Assembly: GCA_022402405.1 (NCBI GenBank)
Contig: JAKRSG010000114.1
Span: 1 to 23,334, forward strand
Length of the DNA stretch: 23,334 nucleotides
From: Bacteroidia bacterium
Lineage (GTDB): Bacteria > Bacteroidota > Bacteroidia > UKL13-3
Direction: 5' to 3'
The notes beneath the pieces are model-generated. The model saw nothing but the letters and a program-made list of their open reading frames with translations. It was not told the DNA's origin and made no database searches. Shown here one piece after another: positions 7,890 to 16,823 of the stretch. Each line of letters starts with the position of its first letter. The stretch's first letter is position 1. Both the position numbers and the translations under genes were made by a program.

Positions 7890-8228
7890 TTAAACTTCAA
7901 TTATAAAATCTCCAGTTTCATCCCAAGATAAGTTAGGGTGAAATAAAACTAATGCGGTTTCTTCCAATACTGGTTTTTCAATTAATGACCTTCTTTTCAT
8001 TGGTTGGCCTCCATTACTGTTAAATCTTTTAATAGCCCGTTCAACAGTGCTTTTTTTTAGCTCTCCATTCTGACCACCGCTTTTTCTCTCAATAATAATT
8101 TTGTCATTTTCTAAAAGTAAAACACGGTATGCCTTATGTTCTTTAAGAGAACAGTATATCATTTGTGTTAACATTGCTTTTTTTGCTGCATTACAGATTA
8201 ATTCCCATGCATTTTCAACTATTATCAT
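7890..8228 (-). CDS. Small protein of unknown function in the SIR2 module
   Basis: A 112-residue soluble protein that I do not recognise. It starts one base after the SIR2-like gene's stop, which is strong evidence of cotranslation and of a shared role. The N-terminal third looks helical, the middle contains a strand-rich part (YRVLLLENDKIIIERKSGG) and a basic helix (KSTVERAIKRFN), and the tail ends in an acidic/hydrophobic segment (SWDETGDFIIEV). No catalytic motif, signal peptide or membrane segment is visible. The basic helix might touch nucleic acid. The tight linkage would also fit an inhibitor or adaptor of the SIR2-like protein. Both are guesses. Confidence 0.7.
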   Translation of the reverse strand: MIIVENAWELICNAAKKAMLTQMIYCSLKEHKAYRVLLLENDKIIIERKSGGQNGELKKSTVERAIKRFNSNGGQPMKRRSLIEKPVLEETALVLFHPNLSWDETGDFIIEV

Positions 8229-8229
8229 A

Positions 8230-9315
8230 TTATAACACTCTCAAGGAATTTTGTTTATTTGGTTGCCAATATTGATTTGGTAAATAAAATTGGTCGGTAT
8301 ATCCAACCACTGAAGTTTTACTACTGATGCCGCTTTTAATGCTATCCATCTGAGTAATTAAACGATCTCCATGCTCCTGGGGGCATTGGATGATAATTTT
8401 TGCCTTTGGATTAAGCTTTGAAAAAATTTGGATATCCGTTTGTCTATTAAAAATTGGAAATGAATAACCTATAGCAATTATAAAATCTGCTTCTGCAATC
8501 TTTTCAGAAGCTGACCTTCTGTAGTGGTCTACTAAATTATCGTTTTCCCATGAAAACTTTATTCCAGTTTTTATTAAAGGGTCATTAGAATCTTTTAATG
8601 CATTCCAAAAAACTGTATGCGATTCAAAGTCATAATTATAAAACGCCTGTATTGTGCCTGAAGGATTAAACCAAGCTGTGCCATTCAATTTCAATATTTG
8701 ACTATTTTCCTTAGTTTCATAACCAATATTCAAATTTTTGCCAACTTCAATTAAATCGTTTTGGTCTTGGTAAAATGAAAACGCCTGTTCTAATTGCAAA
8801 TCATAATTCCATGAAATAATACTTATATTCTCAGGTAAATGAAAATCAAACGTTAAAATGGAAGCAAGCAGACTATCATATCTGGGATCTAACTTTTGAA
8901 CTAATCTATTTTTGTTATCAAATGATGTGATTTCGTTGGAAAAATTTTCAGTTTTAGAAAAATTTAAGCGTCGATAGGTAAGCAGACAACTTATTATCCT
9001 TTTTATATATTCGTATTCTTTATCCCAATATTGATATTCTTTAGTATCAACCAAATAAGATTGTCTTTTTAACCAATATTTTCTAGCCAATGTGTCAATC
9101 GAATTATGTGCTTTTATTTCCACTAATTTTGAGTAAAAATTACTTAATTTAGAACGAACGATTTGATAATTTGTATTTGATTGGTTTACCTCAAAATTAG
9201 ATATATAATCCATCATCTTCTCCAATTCGATTGGAATCTCATTTACAATTGGTAGCGCATTATAACTTGCTCCAGCACCTAGCAGGTAACATATATTAGC
9301 TTGCTTATTATCCAT
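8230..9315 (-). CDS. SIR2-like (putative NAD-hydrolysing) defence protein
   Basis: A 361-residue protein with the Rossmann-type landmarks of the SIR2 superfamily: LLGAGASYNALP at 11-22 (NAD-binding GAGAS), the NYD motif at 170-172 in IISWNYDLQLE, and AIGYSFP at 281-287 followed by a strand IIIQCP. In defence proteins such as ThsA or DSR, this domain degrades NAD+ and stops growth of infected cells. Here the usual catalytic His of the LHG motif is replaced: the sequence reads KLNGTAWF (209-216). Either this subfamily uses another residue or the domain binds NAD without cleaving it. No extra sensor domain is obvious, so the trigger may come from neighbouring genes. It lies 17 bases behind the HExxH gene and 1 base before the small unknown gene. 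Confidence 0.8.
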   Translation of the reverse strand: MDNKQANICYLLGAGASYNALPIVNEIPIELEKMMDYISNFEVNQSNTNYQIVRSKLSNFYSKLVEIKAHNSIDTLARKYWLKRQSYLVDTKEYQYWDKEYEYIKRIISCLLTYRRLNFSKTENFSNEITSFDNKNRLVQKLDPRYDSLLASILTFDFHLPENISIISWNYDLQLEQAFSFYQDQNDLIEVGKNLNIGYETKENSQILKLNGTAWFNPSGTIQAFYNYDFESHTVFWNALKDSNDPLIKTGIKFSWENDNLVDHYRRSASEKIAEADFIIAIGYSFPIFNRQTDIQIFSKLNPKAKIIIQCPQEHGDRLITQMDSIKSGISSKTSVVGYTDQFYLPNQYWQPNKQNSLRVL

Positions 9316-9332
9316 TTTTAGTTTATTATAAA

Positions 9333-10070
9333 TTAAAGACCACTTGCATATATTTTAGCTGCATCATTAATCTCAATAATAAGTTCTCTCGAATTATTGC
9401 ATTCCTTATCCCATTTCTTTAATATTGGATGTAATATATTACGTAATCCGATAAATTTTTTATCCATTTCTTTAGAGTAAGAATTAGCCAGTTTACTTCT
9501 AACTAGTAGATTTGGGAAATACAACTCAAGAGATAGGTAATTGGCAAAAGCTAGTGCAGCTGAATATCTAGCAGTTGGAGATTTTAAATCAAATTCTGTT
9601 TTTATTTCATTCTCTAATGTTTCAAAAATGGTGATTGGGTTGTCATAATTATCTATTATTTTATTAAGGGGAAATCCATACTCAATAAAATATGGAATCA
9701 TTTTATGATGTTGCAGATTGTTAATCAGGTTTATTAAACAATTTGGTAAAGTCCAAGGATCCTCTGTGTTTACGCTATAAGGCGTGGTCAAGTTTAGAAT
9801 TAAAAAGTGATCCATTTTCATTCCTAAAATATAGTCGAAATAAATATGGAGAAGCTCATGTGTAAAACAAATAATATTCTTATCATCCCATGAAGGCATA
9901 TCAATCACATATGGTCTTACACTATTTATTTGCCAGCAATCAATTGGGTCATATACTTTTCTTAGAAAGACTTTAAAAGGATTTTTTGATTCAATTTCAA
10001 ATAAGAGCTTTTTTGTTTGGGGCATTAAATATGGCTCTAAAGGCACAAATTTATTTTCAATTTCATTCAT
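9333..10070 (-). CDS. Putative HExxH zinc metallopeptidase
   Basis: A 245-residue protein counted from the ATG at 10068-10070. A longer frame reaches 10130 but begins with TTG and overlaps a promoter-like element, so the shorter form is preferred. The only recognisable motif is HELLH (residues 71-75) in a hydrophobic helix flanked by CFT and IYFDYILG, the classic zinc-binding HExxH helix of metallopeptidases. A third ligand is not certain; acidic residues about 75 positions later (LENEIKTEFD) are candidates. No signal peptide or membrane helix is seen in the short form. Such proteases in accessory regions often cleave a repressor (ImmA-like) or activate an effector. Its place just before the SIR2-like gene would fit an activator role, but this is inference. 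Confidence 0.65.
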   Translation of the reverse strand: MNEIENKFVPLEPYLMPQTKKLLFEIESKNPFKVFLRKVYDPIDCWQINSVRPYVIDMPSWDDKNIICFTHELLHIYFDYILGMKMDHFLILNLTTPYSVNTEDPWTLPNCLINLINNLQHHKMIPYFIEYGFPLNKIIDNYDNPITIFETLENEIKTEFDLKSPTARYSAALAFANYLSLELYFPNLLVRSKLANSYSKEMDKKFIGLRNILHPILKKWDKECNNSRELIIEINDAAKIYASGL

Positions 10071-10085
10071 AATATTATTATTGCC

Positions 10086-10117
10086 CAAAACTATAATTAT
10101 CAGTTTTATTAATCCAA
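10086..10117 (-). promoter_or_regulatory. Internal Bacteroidota-type promoter before the HExxH gene
   Basis: On the minus strand TTG (10115-10117), a 21-base spacer and TAGTTTTG (10086-10093) fit the TTG/TAnnTTTG pattern. Transcription would begin about 10 bases before the ATG at 10070. A second -7-like element, TATATTTG, lies at 10128-10135 without a clear upstream box. Confidence 0.55.
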
Positions 10118-10161
10118 TTCCTTGATTCAAATATAGCTGAAATGAAATTCTGTTTAGGTCA

Positions 10162-10779
10162 TTAGCTTTGTTCTTTTAATGTGTTTAAAATCTTTTGCTC
10201 AAGTTGTTCTTGTTCCTCAACCTCCTTTAGTAGCAATTTTACTTCTTCATTTGCTAAAAGCAAAGATTCCTTTTGCTTTTTGTGTTTTTCAAAATGATGC
10301 TCTAAATTCAAGTACTTACCATAAATTTTTAGAGTAAGTTTCTTTTCAAAATACTTCCAAAATTCAAGCCCTTTTTCTGGATTACCAAAACTTATAAAAG
10401 CTATACATGCTACAATAAAAAATAACAAGCCTAAGTAACTACCTATATCAAGCAAGGTTAATTTAAAAGTAATATTAACAAATAAAGAGATGGCTATTAT
10501 AATAAAAACAATTGATGCCCTTGCTGCAATCAATACTCTCTGATTGATTTTATCAAGCTTTAATTTCAACTGCTTCTTCTTGTTTAAGAGTTCTTCAATC
10601 TTTTCAAATTGGGAATCAATAATTTTCTTTCTTTCTTCTAAACTTCGCCTTTTATTTTTTAATTCTGAATCGAGAAAATTTAACTTACCTAGAGTTAAGA
10701 GATATAATACGACAATAACAATTAAAATGATAATTGTTATAGGCAATATGAGGTTAGTATCTTCCTTTTTATTCTCCAT
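10162..10779 (-). CDS. Membrane protein with coiled coils, coupled to hsdS
   Basis: A 205-residue protein of unknown family. Hydrophobic segments are at about 11-31, 86-103 and 108-131. A charged, heptad-like coiled coil (about 35-78) lies between the first and second, and a long Glu/Lys-rich coiled coil (about 147-203) forms the C-terminus. It therefore probably sits in the inner membrane with at least one cytoplasmic coiled-coil arm. Its start overlaps the end of hsdS by 11 bases, so it is part of the hsd transcript and probably translationally coupled. Membrane proteins are not normal partners of type I restriction enzymes. It could be a membrane effector or sensor belonging to the accessory genes behind it, or an unrelated passenger. 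Confidence 0.75.
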   Translation of the reverse strand: MENKKEDTNLILPITIIILIVIVVLYLLTLGKLNFLDSELKNKRRSLEERKKIIDSQFEKIEELLNKKKQLKLKLDKINQRVLIAARASIVFIIIAISLFVNITFKLTLLDIGSYLGLLFFIVACIAFISFGNPEKGLEFWKYFEKKLTLKIYGKYLNLEHHFEKHKKQKESLLLANEEVKLLLKEVEEQEQLEQKILNTLKEQS

Positions 10780-12079
10780 AATTTTTATCCCCCACCTTTA
10801 CCTGCCCATTCATCAGCATAGGTAACAGCCAATCGCGGAGTTCGGTGAGTTTTTGGTTTTCAGAATTATTTAACTCTCTTTTCTTCCTGATTGGGTGAAC
10901 CAATTCTTCAAACCTTTCTTCAATCTTATTTTTGGGTCTTAGAATTTGAAGCTTTTTTATACCCTTTACATTGAAACTAGTAAAGAAGGCTCCTGCGTCG
11001 GTATTGAGCCTAATTTGCCTTTTTATATCAATACCGCGAAAAGAAAGAAACAAATAAGTTGAACAGATTTTATTTGGCCGAATTGCTGTAATATTTCTAC
11101 CTATACCAGAAACAATACCTTTTGGCATTTGGGCGGTTGCTGCAACGCGTCCTGCATTTGTAATTAAAATATCATCTTCTTTAACTTCGATTCTTGTTGT
11201 CCATCTCCTATATTCTTCCTTAGTAACATAATATTTACTTTTTAAATCCAATAGACCATCGTCTTTTATATTATCCAATTGTAAAAGAAATGAATTTTCA
11301 TCCTCAAATATCAAATCAGATTTCTTTGAATGCAAACAGTCAATAATTGAACAGCTTTTTTCGATTCCTTCTACCTCCCAACCCTCCGGAATCTCCCTCT
11401 TCAATTCTTCATTCCAAACCATTTTACCGCCGCTGCTTTTATAGGGTTTGCCTGTTAGGTTTGGGTTTCCCATTTTTGTTGCTAAATCAGCATCTATGGA
11501 AAAATCAAACTGCACAAACCAATAATCATATAGCGTTTTTGCCATTGCTTCTAACTCTGCATTGATGCGGTTATTGAGTTCGATTTTGGAATCTAAGGAT
11601 GAAAGGACGGAGGCGATGTTATTCCATTCTTGAAATTCTGGAACTGGAACTTCAAAATCTTGAATTGACTTTAGGGATAAATTTTTAATTGTGGAGCCAG
11701 TTGCTACATTTAAAAAATATTCTTGAACAAATGGGAGTTGGAAATAGTAGTAGTAAAATTTATTAATGGGAGTTTTAAAGTTTAGGTAGGCAGAACTTTT
11801 GCCAAGCATTACTTTTTCATTTCTGTAAAATGCCATACTTCCTAGTGTCCCATTAATGGAGAGTAGAAGCGATTTATCATTAAGAGGAATATAATTATTA
11901 TTTAACTCTTCCTCAGAAACGCATTTGGTATTCTTGTTTATTTCTATCTTGCCATTCTTCAAATTATTACCATTGATAAAATATATATTCGAATCTTCAA
12001 CATACGTTGGGGTGCCATGTAATCCATCCCCTATTTTCGTGCATAGGTTAGATAGCTTTTCAAGTTTCCAATTATTCAT
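10769..12079 (-). CDS. hsdS: Type I restriction-modification specificity subunit HsdS
   Basis: A 436-residue DNA-recognition subunit with the usual two half-sites. Target-recognition domain 1 spans about 1-150 and ends in FEVPVP. A central conserved helix follows (about 155-190: SLDSKIELNNRINAELEAMA, then LYDYWFVQFDF). Target-recognition domain 2 spans about 230-385 (from PEGWEV), and a second conserved helix follows (about 386-425: RKKRELNNSENQKLTELRDW, then LLPMLMNGQV). Both halves are complete. It overlaps hsdM by 8 bases and the membrane protein gene by 11. No inverted or silent extra hsdS copies are in the window, so specificity switching by inversion is not indicated. The recognised sequence cannot be deduced by eye. 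Confidence 0.95.
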   Translation of the reverse strand: MNNWKLEKLSNLCTKIGDGLHGTPTYVEDSNIYFINGNNLKNGKIEINKNTKCVSEEELNNNYIPLNDKSLLLSINGTLGSMAFYRNEKVMLGKSSAYLNFKTPINKFYYYYFQLPFVQEYFLNVATGSTIKNLSLKSIQDFEVPVPEFQEWNNIASVLSSLDSKIELNNRINAELEAMAKTLYDYWFVQFDFSIDADLATKMGNPNLTGKPYKSSGGKMVWNEELKREIPEGWEVEGIEKSCSIIDCLHSKKSDLIFEDENSFLLQLDNIKDDGLLDLKSKYYVTKEEYRRWTTRIEVKEDDILITNAGRVAATAQMPKGIVSGIGRNITAIRPNKICSTYLFLSFRGIDIKRQIRLNTDAGAFFTSFNVKGIKKLQILRPKNKIEERFEELVHPIRKKRELNNSENQKLTELRDWLLPMLMNGQVKVGDKNYGE

Positions 12080-13700
12080 ACCTCAACCCCTTCAATTGTT
12101 TCTGAATTTCTTTTTCCAACGTTTTTGATTCTGCAAAAAGGCTGTCTAGGTTGGTTTTAAAGCTATTCATTTTAGCTTCAAATTCTGCAGGTGTTATGTC
12201 TGTATATTCTATCTTTACTTCAAAATATTGGCCTGCGCTAAAGCTGTAGTTCTTTTCTTTTATCTGTTCATAGCTTACTACAACCGAAAAATCTTCTTTG
12301 GCTTCGTGTTTATTAAAGGTTTCAATTATTAATTTTTCTTCTTCTTCTGAGAGTAATGTTTTTTGGTTCTTGCCATCTTTTACGGTTGTTCCTAATTTAG
12401 ATGCATCCATTAATACTATATCGCCTTTGGTATTGGCTTTATCTAAAAATAAAATACTTACGTTGGTACCTGTAGTGGCAAAAATATTACTTGGCATACT
12501 CACCACTCCTCGTAGCATTTTTTGTTCTACTAATCGTTCGCGTATTTTCTTTTCTATACCACTTTGCGCGGTAATAAAACCTGTTGGTACTACAATGGCT
12601 GCTCTTCCTTTTGTAGATAGCGAATACATAATGTGCTGAATAAACAAAGGATAAATGGCCATCTTGTCTTTATCCTTTTTAGGCACGTTTGGAAAGCCTG
12701 CAAAAAATCGCTCGCTGTTTTGTTTGGTGTCTAAGCTAGAAACCCACTCACTAAAATCTAATTTAAATGGTGGATTTGATACTATATAATCAAACTTTTT
12801 TAAGCTTTTATCTTCGTTTGTATGGTATGGAACCAACAATGTATTTCCTTGGATGATATTTTGAATAGAATGAACCAAGTTGTTTAATATCAAATTCAAA
12901 CGCAGCATGCTGGTAGACTTCTGCGAAATATCTTGGGAGTAAATAGTACAGCGGTCTACACCAATTTCGTGTGCTAAACACATTAACAAGGTGCCCGAAC
13001 CACTTGATGGATCATATCCTGTTACATTGCTCACAGGTTTATCAACTAATATGCAGGCCATAATTTTAGCTACTGCATGTGGGGTATAATATTCGGCATA
13101 TTTTCCGCCACCGTCTTTGTTGTAATCTTTAATGAGGTATTCAAAAATGGTAGAGAAGAAATCGAACTTCTGATTGAATATTTTCTCGAAACTGAAATTC
13201 ACCAATTGGTTTACTATGGCCTTGCAGAAATTATCTCTCTGACTGCTATCTGTAATATAATTACTCAACTCATCAAACAAGACAATTTTTGCCCCTGTAC
13301 CTGTTTTTACTGAGAAAATATCGTTGTTAAAAATAGCAATATCACGTAAGGTATCATCAAATAATTTGGCAAATTCTGCTGTATCTTGTCGGTTGTAAAG
13401 ATTAGAAAGAAAATGTTCTCTTTTTAGTTTGGCGCTATCGGGACTCATTCGCAATAACAACATTTCATATTGTTGATCGCTGTATTTGGCAATTTCTTTT
13501 TCCCAACTTTCTGCTGCTGCTAATTTGGGTTCTAGAAGTTTTACTTCATACCCAAATTTATCATTCATAAATTTATAGAGAAACACTTGGGTAATGATTT
13601 TAAATTCGTTTCCATCATTCCCTAATCCATACGATGTACAAACACCTTTCAGGTTATCTATCAGCTCTTTTGTTTGCGACGTAAAATTTTGTGTTACCAT
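12072..13700 (-). CDS. hsdM: Type I restriction-modification methyltransferase HsdM
   Basis: A 542-residue N6-adenine methyltransferase. The N-terminal helical domain is followed by the GKYAEYYTPHAVAKIM segment (199-214), the AdoMet-binding motif GYDPSSGSGTLL (228-239) and the catalytic motif NPPF (309-312). The C-terminal coiled part (about 500-540) contacts HsdS. The length is normal, and the gene overlaps hsdR by 7 bases and hsdS by 8. It methylates host DNA at the site chosen by HsdS and is also needed for restriction. Confidence 0.96.
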   Translation of the reverse strand: MVTQNFTSQTKELIDNLKGVCTSYGLGNDGNEFKIITQVFLYKFMNDKFGYEVKLLEPKLAAAESWEKEIAKYSDQQYEMLLLRMSPDSAKLKREHFLSNLYNRQDTAEFAKLFDDTLRDIAIFNNDIFSVKTGTGAKIVLFDELSNYITDSSQRDNFCKAIVNQLVNFSFEKIFNQKFDFFSTIFEYLIKDYNKDGGGKYAEYYTPHAVAKIMACILVDKPVSNVTGYDPSSGSGTLLMCLAHEIGVDRCTIYSQDISQKSTSMLRLNLILNNLVHSIQNIIQGNTLLVPYHTNEDKSLKKFDYIVSNPPFKLDFSEWVSSLDTKQNSERFFAGFPNVPKKDKDKMAIYPLFIQHIMYSLSTKGRAAIVVPTGFITAQSGIEKKIRERLVEQKMLRGVVSMPSNIFATTGTNVSILFLDKANTKGDIVLMDASKLGTTVKDGKNQKTLLSEEEEKLIIETFNKHEAKEDFSVVVSYEQIKEKNYSFSAGQYFEVKIEYTDITPAEFEAKMNSFKTNLDSLFAESKTLEKEIQKQLKGLRYE

Positions 13701-16700
13701 GCTTTATTTCCTTGATATTCGTTCATATATTCTTTTACTAAACAAGTATTGATATACTTGGCTGTTGCGGGGTCGAGTTCTATTTTGTTTTTTCCAAAAC
13801 TACCAATTACCATCGGAATTAGAAGCTTGTCAAAATAGCTTTCATTGTTAAGCATTTGGGTATTAATCAAAACCTTTTCATCCACTTGCTTTTTAATATC
13901 TATAAGGGTATCACATATTTCGCTTTCGCGTTTAGAAACATTGCCCTTCTCCAAAATGCGTTTATGCATGCGGGCGTATTTGGCATCGTTTTCATATTTG
14001 GCTTTGAGTAAATTGTTTTTGCGGTTTAACTCGGTTACTTTATCATATATCTTTTGTAGTGAACCAATATTAGCGCGCATATCTTCCTGTGTAATTTCAT
14101 CCAGATTCTTTTTATCGAATAAGCGTTTTAACTCATCATATAAATTTACAAATTGTGGATCAGATTGGTCGAAATTGCCTCCCAAAGCTTCACGGGTTTT
14201 GCGAAGCATGTCTTTTAACTGGTCTGCAATTACCATCTCTTCTTCGGAAACTTTGCGGAACATAAAGACCACATTTTCCAAGGCTACATTAAGTAAATTG
14301 GTGGTATCTACATTGTTTTCAATATTGGCTTTTAGGTTCAGCAAGGCTAAATGCCTGCTTGCTTCATTGTACAATTCATTCAACTTTTTGAAATCAACTT
14401 TCTCCAATAAATCAAAATGACCTTCTAAGCGAATAAGGTTGTAAATGTTCTTCGCAATCTCTAGTGCCTTCTTAATCTCTAATACTTGTTTGCGGTCTTC
14501 AATCTGACTAATTTGCTGTGAGAATACTTCTGCATTACGTAAATCGTAATGAAATAACTTTTCTCTGATGTTTTTAATTTCTTCCTCAATCTCTTCTTTT
14601 GATATAAAGAGATTAGAATAGTTTTGCATTTCGTCGCCCAACTCTTTCTGCAACTCATCAAAGTAGGCTTTGTTGGTAGCATCAAACTCTTTGGTTATGT
14701 CTGCAAAATCTACCACATAGCCATATCTAAATTTTTTATAGGGGCGATTTACACGAGTAAGTGTTTGCAGTAAATTATGGTTCTTTATTACTCTGCCTAT
14801 ATATAATTTTTTAAGACGTTTGGCATCAAAACCTGTAAGCAGCATATTGTAAACAAAGAGTATATCAATTTTTCCGTCTTTAAAATCTTCTACTTCTTTT
14901 TTTCTATCTTCCTTTGAACCTGCATCATGCAATATCAATGAGGCTTTTAGGTTTTTATTGGGTTCAACCAGTTCTTTTTTATATGCTAAAAAGGGCTCTG
15001 CGGCTAAGTCATAGATTTGATCTGGTTCCTTAATAGTATATTGCGTATAATGGTTTTTAGCCTCAAAAATTTGAAACAGTTTGCGTGCTTGTTCTGAACT
15101 ATCACAAACCACCATAGCGCCAATGGTGTTGTCGCCAAACCGTATTCTGCTTTTTATAAAGTCTTGTACAATATAATCTAACATGGGTTCAGCAAACTTT
15201 TCGTGAGCATAAATCACTCTTTTATCTGCATCCCCTTTTAAAATCTCTACTTCTTTTAAAGCTTCTTTTAACTGCACCTTATAGGTGGTTTCTATATCCT
15301 CACGAATTAGTTTTAGGGTATAACCATCGGCAATGGATGCGTTATAGTAATATTTGTGAATGTAATCACCAAAGGTTTGACGAGAAGTTCTGTCCGTTCC
15401 TATTAATGGCGTACCTGTAAGTCCAATGATAATGGCGCTTCTATCAGAATTTAACAAGTTAGCTAAGAAGCTGCCGGTTGGATTATAGCTTCTATGAACT
15501 TCATCTAAAAAGTAAATGCGTTGCGTGTTAATATCATAATCATTGGCTTTTAACACATCTGTATCGTCTTTAAATTTTTGGATATTAACTACTGTTATTT
15601 CCTTTTTACCCGAAAGATTATGAATGGCTTGTTTGGTTCTAAAATTTTGAATCAGTTCGTCTTTAGAATTTACGGTATGTACCATTAATCCTCGAGATAA
15701 AAATTCTCTTTTGGCTTGATCCATCAAATCTATTCTATCTACAATAAAATAGAATTTGGGTACAATATTTTTCTGTTGAAAATAATCGGTTAGGTATTTT
15801 ACATTGTAATAAGAGAGCGCTGTTTTACCGCTGCCTTGTGTATGCCAGATAATTCCCTTTTTAATTCCATTTTCTAAAATTCGTTTAATGGCTTTGGTGG
15901 CAAACAACTGCGGGTAACGCATGATGTGCTTTTCCAAACCTTTTTCTTCGTTTACGTAAGCCAGGGCATATTTTAAAATCATGGCAAAACGTTCTCTGCT
16001 AAACAAAGACGTTAAAATACGATTGGTAGGTGAGTTTGGGTCCTTGTTGGTGCTAAATTCTGGCGAATGTTTAATGGCAATTAGGTTATTGTCTTTTAAA
16101 ACCAAATTTTCTAAGTCATCATCTTCTGCTTTTAGTAAAGCCGATAAGACGAATTTTTCTTCCTCTCTAAAGCAATTAAAGTTGGCAGAACTATAAGAAG
16201 TAGAAGCATAAAAAGCTCCTTGAATGGGCTCAATAGATTCAACGTCGTACTCCATATTATTAGAGAATACCAACAATTGAGAAATATTAATAAACTTTCT
16301 AAACTTCTTATTCTTAAACCGTACGTTAATTCGGTCTCTTTCCTGCAAAACACCTTCCTGATTGTTTGGCTTTTTAACTTCTATAAATGCCAAAGGCATT
16401 CCGTTAATGAGCAAAGTAATATCAGGTCTAAATTCATCGTCACCATTTTTGTAAGTGAGTTCGGTTACAACATGAAATGAATTATTATCAAAATTATTAA
16501 AATCAATTAACCTATTACCCGAAGTTGAAATAAGCATATTATAAAAAGCCTCTCCCAAATCTTCGTTATCTAATACCAAAGAAATATCTTCCAATAACCT
16601 CTTCACATCCGCCTTGTCAAGTTCTGGGTTGATCCGACCAATACTCTCCTCAAAAATCTCAGTAAATATATTTGTCTCCACATCCCATTTAGCCCTCGAC

Positions 16701-16789
16701 AGCAAAACATATTGATAACCCAACCTACACAAATGCAGAATAGCAGGTATTTTTACTCGAGTGTTTTCATTAAAGGCCATAATCACCAT
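13694..16789 (-). CDS. hsdR: Type I restriction enzyme HsdR
   Basis: A 1031-residue motor/nuclease subunit. The PD-(D/E)xK nuclease is at the N-terminus (PD at 122-123, then E137 and K139 in AFIEVKKPN). The helicase/translocase core has Walker A HTQGSGKT (316-323), a DEVH box (429-432), TGTP (458-461) and a motif VI region QTLTRVNRPYKKF. The C-terminal third is helical, for binding HsdM. All key residues are intact. ATG codons at 16787-16789 and 16778-16780 are both possible; the second (MAFNENTRV) looks like the usual start of this family. It is the first gene of the hsdRMS operon. No convincing Bacteroidota promoter was found in the 161 bases upstream. Confidence 0.96.
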   Translation of the reverse strand: MVIMAFNENTRVKIPAILHLCRLGYQYVLLSRAKWDVETNIFTEIFEESIGRINPELDKADVKRLLEDISLVLDNEDLGEAFYNMLISTSGNRLIDFNNFDNNSFHVVTELTYKNGDDEFRPDITLLINGMPLAFIEVKKPNNQEGVLQERDRINVRFKNKKFRKFINISQLLVFSNNMEYDVESIEPIQGAFYASTSYSSANFNCFREEEKFVLSALLKAEDDDLENLVLKDNNLIAIKHSPEFSTNKDPNSPTNRILTSLFSRERFAMILKYALAYVNEEKGLEKHIMRYPQLFATKAIKRILENGIKKGIIWHTQGSGKTALSYYNVKYLTDYFQQKNIVPKFYFIVDRIDLMDQAKREFLSRGLMVHTVNSKDELIQNFRTKQAIHNLSGKKEITVVNIQKFKDDTDVLKANDYDINTQRIYFLDEVHRSYNPTGSFLANLLNSDRSAIIIGLTGTPLIGTDRTSRQTFGDYIHKYYYNASIADGYTLKLIREDIETTYKVQLKEALKEVEILKGDADKRVIYAHEKFAEPMLDYIVQDFIKSRIRFGDNTIGAMVVCDSSEQARKLFQIFEAKNHYTQYTIKEPDQIYDLAAEPFLAYKKELVEPNKNLKASLILHDAGSKEDRKKEVEDFKDGKIDILFVYNMLLTGFDAKRLKKLYIGRVIKNHNLLQTLTRVNRPYKKFRYGYVVDFADITKEFDATNKAYFDELQKELGDEMQNYSNLFISKEEIEEEIKNIREKLFHYDLRNAEVFSQQISQIEDRKQVLEIKKALEIAKNIYNLIRLEGHFDLLEKVDFKKLNELYNEASRHLALLNLKANIENNVDTTNLLNVALENVVFMFRKVSEEEMVIADQLKDMLRKTREALGGNFDQSDPQFVNLYDELKRLFDKKNLDEITQEDMRANIGSLQKIYDKVTELNRKNNLLKAKYENDAKYARMHKRILEKGNVSKRESEICDTLIDIKKQVDEKVLINTQMLNNESYFDKLLIPMVIGSFGKNKIELDPATAKYINTCLVKEYMNEYQGNKAW

Positions 16790-16823
16790 TACATTTAAAG
16801 GACGCTAATATCGGAAAAATTTT

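Noticed and set aside
10071..10130. TTG-initiated longer form of the HExxH protein with a hydrophobic N-terminus
   Set aside because: It overlaps two promoter-like elements; the ATG at 10070 is better placed. A short membrane anchor cannot be fully excluded.
10769..12079. hsdS as a phase-variable gene
   Set aside because: No inverted repeats, second hsdS copy or recombinase is visible in the window.
13845..14420. A 191-codon open frame opposite hsdR
   Set aside because: It lies fully inside the C-terminal part of hsdR on the other strand and its composition is that of an antisense shadow.
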